Below, piece by piece: positions 61,491-64,000 of a stretch of 64,000 nt of DNA. A model generated the notes under the pieces. That model worked only from the letters and a program-made list of their open reading frames with translations. It did not search any database and was not told the origin of the DNA. The translations under genes and the position numbers were made by a program. Source of the DNA: an uncultured Flavobacteriales bacterium. Lineage in GTDB: Bacteria > Bacteroidota > Bacteroidia > Flavobacteriales_G > Salibacteraceae. The stretch spans positions 39,875 to 103,874 of the forward strand of contig CAJXNO010000007.1 in assembly GCA_913057205.1 (NCBI GenBank). Direction: 5' to 3'. Each line of letters opens with the position of its first letter. The first letter of the stretch is position 1.

Positions 61491-62168
61491 ATGGAAGAAA
61501 ACGTACATCGCTGGATTGAAGGTTTAAATGAAGTCCTCTCCGATCATAAGAACGAAGAGCGCTCAAGAGCTATGGCTGCCTACATGCAAGAGAAGTTCCG
61601 CTTTTATGGCATTCCAGGAGAACTGCGCAAACAAGTTCTGCGCACCTATGCATCTTCTGCTCCGGTATTAACGGATGACCAGAAGCGTGAGGTAATAGTG
61701 AACTTATGGCGACAAGCTGAAGCACGTGAACTCCATTATTGTGCGCAGGAGCTTGCCGTTCGCTGGAAGTGTTACACACGGGCAGCAGATATAGAGCTCA
61801 TAAAGACCATGATCATCGAGCACAGTTGGTGGGATACGGTTGACCTGATCGCTTCAAACCTCTTGGGTGGATATATGAAGCTTTTTCCTGAACAATATGC
61901 GGTTATCCAAGCATGGAACGCGGATGAAAACATGTGGCTGGTACGCTCTACCCTGCTCTACCAACTGAAGTACAAAGACGCAACCGACCTACAGCGCTTG
62001 GAAGCGCTGATCATACCGCATACAAGCAACACTGAATTCTTCATCAAAAAGGCCATTGGATGGGCATTGCGACAAGCTTCAAAGCATCACAAAGAACTGG
62101 TCCGCCAACTTGTGGAACGGCTTCCGCTCCAACCCCTCAGCTCCAAAGAAGCCAGCAAATACCTCTGA
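61491..62168 (+). CDS. AlkD-like DNA alkylation repair glycosylase
   Basis: A HEAT-repeat DNA glycosylase of 225 residues that removes bulky or cationic alkylated bases without base flipping. The catalytic cluster is in HSWWDTVDLIASN (Trp113/114, Asp115 and Asp118) and WLVRSTLLYQLKYK (Arg152). FFIKKAIGWALRQ is the closing helix motif. The start codon is divergent from the DUF6580 gene. Together with the neighbouring SRAP gene it makes a small DNA-damage patch. Confidence 0.93.
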   Translation: MEENVHRWIEGLNEVLSDHKNEERSRAMAAYMQEKFRFYGIPGELRKQVLRTYASSAPVLTDDQKREVIVNLWRQAEARELHYCAQELAVRWKCYTRAADIELIKTMIIEHSWWDTVDLIASNLLGGYMKLFPEQYAVIQAWNADENMWLVRSTLLYQLKYKDATDLQRLEALIIPHTSNTEFFIKKAIGWALRQASKHHKELVRQLVERLPLQPLSSKEASKYL

Positions 62169-62186
62169 TCACTTTTGAAACTTGGT

Positions 62187-62537
62187 TTACCTGAGCAAGT
62201 CTTGACTGCGAACGAGCAAGATGTACACACCATTCGGTAAATCGCGATCGATCGACTTACAGGTCTTGACTTCACCTGGTCGAATGTCATCCGCGTTCTT
62301 TCTAAGCTCTTGTCCTTGGATACTGACGACACTCACCTCAAACACGGCGGGCTCTTCGGCCATCACCATGAGGTTCAGTCCATCGTGGTTGTTAAACATG
62401 GTGATATCCAATCCAAGGTTGTCGAAACTAGGCTCCATCTTTACCCGAATGCTGTTGGAGTACTTGAACTGTCCATCGTAATCCACCTGCTTCAGGCGAT
62501 AAAGGTTTGTGCCATTGCTGGGATTCGTATCTTCCAC
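62187..62537 (-). CDS. Broken LamG/T9SS protein, C-terminal sorting part (part 3 of 3)
   Basis: In frame with the two preceding fragments. After the TAG (62595-62597) the sequence continues QSFQEITGAGNSNRTVSY, and this internal ATG follows. It contains NLYRLKQVDYDGQFKYSNSIRV, a well-known segment before the T9SS tail, and a final PNGVYILLVRSQDLLR. No separate start signal is seen, so it belongs to the broken parent (62187-63503). Confidence 0.6.
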   Translation of the reverse strand: MEDTNPSNGTNLYRLKQVDYDGQFKYSNSIRVKMEPSFDNLGLDITMFNNHDGLNLMVMAEEPAVFEVSVVSIQGQELRKNADDIRPGEVKTCKSIDRDLPNGVYILLVRSQDLLR

Positions 62538-62594
62538 GGTGTAGGAAACGGTGCGGTTGCTGTTTCCTGCACCTGTGATCTCTTGGAAGCTTTG

Positions 62595-63113
62595 CTACGC
62601 CACTCCATTGGTAGAGCGTTGCACCTCGAAATGGGAATTATTGATCTCACTGGCCGTTCGCCACTGGAGCATCACGCCGCTACCCGCAGGGAAACCATTG
62701 AAGTCGATCAGGCTCACAGGCAGGGTTCCGATCGCATTGCCACCGAAGATGATGCCATCGATGTGATTGCTGGTCTTGTCGTTGGCGGTGGAGTCATCAA
62801 AGTCCCAGTAGCCGATCAAGCCACTCGCATCGTAGTTGTTTCCGGTAACGGATTCTGGATTCACCATGATCGAATCAATCTCTTCATCGGTCAAAGAGCG
62901 GTTCCAGATGGAGACTTCATCGTTATCGCCTTTAAACTCACGATAGATATTGCTTGGATTGGGCCACCTTCCCATGGTCATTTTTGTCTTGTTAGTCGGA
63001 TTCCGAACATCGCCAGACTTGTTTCTGGAGGCTTCTTGTCCGCCGTTGATGTAAAGCCGCATGTTGTTGTTCGACCAAGAACCATTGTAGATGGCAGCGA
63101 TGTGATACCACAC
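62595..63113 (-). CDS. Broken LamG/T9SS protein, LamG core (part 2 of 3)
   Basis: In frame with part 1; separated by TAA (63129-63131), with DVTDSVWYHIAAIYNGS running over the internal Met. Residues up to 110 are the laminin-G-like core (MRLYINGGQE, VSIWNRSLTDEEI, LIGYWDFDDSTANDKT). The end has ASEINNSHFEVQRSTNGVA, the usual segment before a T9SS tail, then a TAG that is probably a mutated Trp or Gln codon. The domain is expected to bind sugars or glycosaminoglycan-like chains. Confidence 0.62.
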   Translation of the reverse strand: MWYHIAAIYNGSWSNNNMRLYINGGQEASRNKSGDVRNPTNKTKMTMGRWPNPSNIYREFKGDNDEVSIWNRSLTDEEIDSIMVNPESVTGNNYDASGLIGYWDFDDSTANDKTSNHIDGIIFGGNAIGTLPVSLIDFNGFPAGSGVMLQWRTASEINNSHFEVQRSTNGVA

Positions 63114-63128
63114 ACTATCGGTTACGTC

Positions 63129-63503
63129 TTAGCTGGATTGGATGAAATTCCGTCCAGTTGAATGAATGGCAAACTCCACCTTGGAGTTATTGCTGTTATG
63201 TTGGATCCAAAAAACCCCGTTATCGCCAGACCCGTTGGAATCTGACATGGTGAACACATTGGCCCAATTACCTACATCTGGATGATCGCTATCTACCCAC
63301 CGCATCCAGAGGGTGATGCTTAACGCATCACTATCCCAAATCGTATCCATAGCGCTGATATATAAGGCTCTACCGAAATCAACATAGGTATCTGTGGTCG
63401 GGTCGGCCTTGAAGTGATTATTATGCTGTCCAAACAGAGCAACCGTGGTTAAGGACGTAACGATCAGAAGAAGAAGATACCGATATGTGAAGCTTGATTT
63501 CAT
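63129..63503 (-). CDS. Broken LamG/T9SS protein, N-terminal part (part 1 of 3)
   Basis: A signal peptide (LLLLIVTSLTTVALFGQ) from the ATG at 63503, followed by the first strands of a LamG/concanavalin-like domain (YVDFGRALYISAM, LSITLWMRWVDSDHP, VEFAIHSTGRNFIQSS). It ends at TAA 63129-63131, with the domain continuing in frame. The parent is about 438 codons. It is either a decayed or an error-carrying surface protein gene. Confidence 0.65.
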   Translation of the reverse strand: MKSSFTYRYLLLLIVTSLTTVALFGQHNNHFKADPTTDTYVDFGRALYISAMDTIWDSDALSITLWMRWVDSDHPDVGNWANVFTMSDSNGSGDNGVFWIQHNSNNSKVEFAIHSTGRNFIQSS

Positions 63504-63678
63504 ACCTCTTGAATTATTCTAATAAAATTCCTCAATTCTGGGGATAACCAACCGGGAAAACGGGATGTTCCTACTCATGAAACAAACTGATTTACAACAG
63601 GTAAAATCTATCCGAATCCGATCAAATCAACGTTGAAAACGGTGTTGACAGATTCGCCGTTCTTTTTTCGCGCCAGCC

Positions 63679-63708
63679 TTTGTCATTCCTGAGCCCTGGT
63701 TATTTTTG
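63679..63708 (+). promoter_or_regulatory. Promoter of TerB-like gene
   Basis: TTTG at 63679-63682 and TATTTTTG at 63701-63708 are exact matches, 18 bases apart. The ATG at 63742 follows after a leader of about 29 bases. Confidence 0.75.
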
Positions 63709-63741
63709 GCTCTCCAGTCCTGAACCTGAATTTATCCATAG

Positions 63742-64000
63742 ATGAGTGAAAAGCTTTTAAAGGCGTTGATGCAGCTGTTTGCGATTATCGCTGACATCGA
63801 TGACCTGAATAACAAGAGCCGGATTATTGTTGAGCAGTTTCTGAAACAGCGCTTGGCACAAGATCAGGTAGAGGCATACCTCCAGCACTACGATGAATAC
63901 CTGGAAACACATCACAAGGTTTCCAAGAAGAAAGAAGGTCGACGAAAGAAGACCTCCCTGAACTCGGTGAAGGTGTTGAAGATCTGTACGCAGATCAACG
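63742..64000 (+). CDS. TerB-like N-terminal domain protein (3' end outside window)
   Basis: From the ATG at 63742, 86 codons are open to the window end. MSEKLLKALMQLFAIIADID is a helical entry like TerB/TerB-like domains, followed by RIIVEQFLKQRLAQDQVEAYLQHYDEY and a basic KKKEGRRKKTSLNSVKVLKIC. In other Bacteroidota this kind of N-terminus precedes a large ABC-type ATP-binding protein, but the part here cannot decide that. It has a consensus promoter and lies divergent from the broken LamG gene. Confidence 0.55.
   Translation, partial: MSEKLLKALMQLFAIIADIDDLNNKSRIIVEQFLKQRLAQDQVEAYLQHYDEYLETHHKVSKKKEGRRKKTSLNSVKVLKICTQIN

Noticed and set aside
3194..63131. Alternative genetic code with TAA/TAG as glutamine
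   Set aside because: Many intact genes end in TAA or TAG with the next gene starting immediately after, so these codons are normal stops here.
62310..63161. Plus-strand frame of about 283 codons across the broken LamG gene
   Set aside because: It is antisense to three same-frame pieces with LamG and T9SS motifs; its translation resembles no family and is a by-product of codon bias.

Overview
The window is a stretch of bacterial chromosome from a member of the Bacteroidota, most likely the Flavobacteriia. The evidence is: type IX secretion (T9SS) C-terminal sorting domains, a lineage-typical promoter (TTTG, about 17-19 nt, TAnnTTTG), the bacillithiol-linked YtxJ, START-like and cold-shock families common in this phylum, a long-form QueA, few Shine-Dalgarno sites, several TTG starts, and a tRNA without an encoded CCA end. 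Gene density is high. I see no prophage, insertion sequence, CRISPR array, rRNA operon or integrase.

Layout. 1-1.2 kb: end of a surface-glycan operon (family 2 glycosyltransferase plus a small membrane protein). 1.4-4.3 kb: a broken T9SS beta-propeller surface protein. 4.4-9.6 kb: cold-shock protein, Omp85-like barrel, coiled-coil secreted protein, FAD amine oxidase-like enzyme and two tandem barrel paralogues. 9.7-17.1 kb: queA, GNAT acetyltransferase, DUF1801 protein, a large PLP enzyme, O-antigen ligase-like protein and an Ig-like lipoprotein. 17.3-29.0 kb: a thioredoxin pair, nucleoid-associated protein, VIT1 transporter, fmt, a double-PDZ T9SS protein, PqqB-like hydrolase, DEAD-box helicase, a degenerate alkyltransferase and an RlmI-like methyltransferase. 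29.1-38.6 kb: ndk, prfC, lipoprotein, ytxJ, TrmH-type methyltransferase, M48 protease, lpdA and tRNA-Met. 38.8-45.3 kb: START-like protein, LptF/G permease, glycosyltransferase 4, PhoH with PIN domain, and a four-gene unit ending in a DUF6745-like protein. 45.3-53.6 kb: YkgJ-type cysteine cluster protein, split SiaB-like kinase, BatA-like protein, inactive dihydroorotase homologue, PhnP-like hydrolase, cysteine desulfurase and glmM. 53.8-64 kb: TPR protein, rhodanese/DUF368/aroE/aminotransferase run, pirin, SRAP (YedK/HMCES), DUF6580, AlkD, a broken LamG T9SS protein and the start of a TerB-like protein.

Themes. Cell-surface functions (glycosyltransferases, O-antigen ligase-like protein, LPS export permease, lipid-carrier transporter family, barrels, T9SS cargo) are mixed with translation and RNA maintenance (queA, fmt, prfC, tRNA/rRNA methyltransferases, RNA helicase) and DNA-damage proteins (AlkD, SRAP, degenerate MGMT).

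The most unusual signal is a set of lesions in otherwise coherent genes. There are four in-frame stops (3194, 46250, 62595, 63129), each one transition from a glutamine codon, and three single-base frameshifts (near 3931, 53763 and 59578). They affect two T9SS surface proteins, a tandem SiaB-like kinase, a TPR protein and a Tat-exported protein. Draft-assembly error, strain-level decay and readthrough all remain possible. Other points of note are several start codons only 4-5 nt after the promoter element (candidate leaderless mRNAs), an alkyltransferase homologue with serine in place of the active cysteine, and a terminator hairpin inside the first codons of the O-antigen ligase-like gene.
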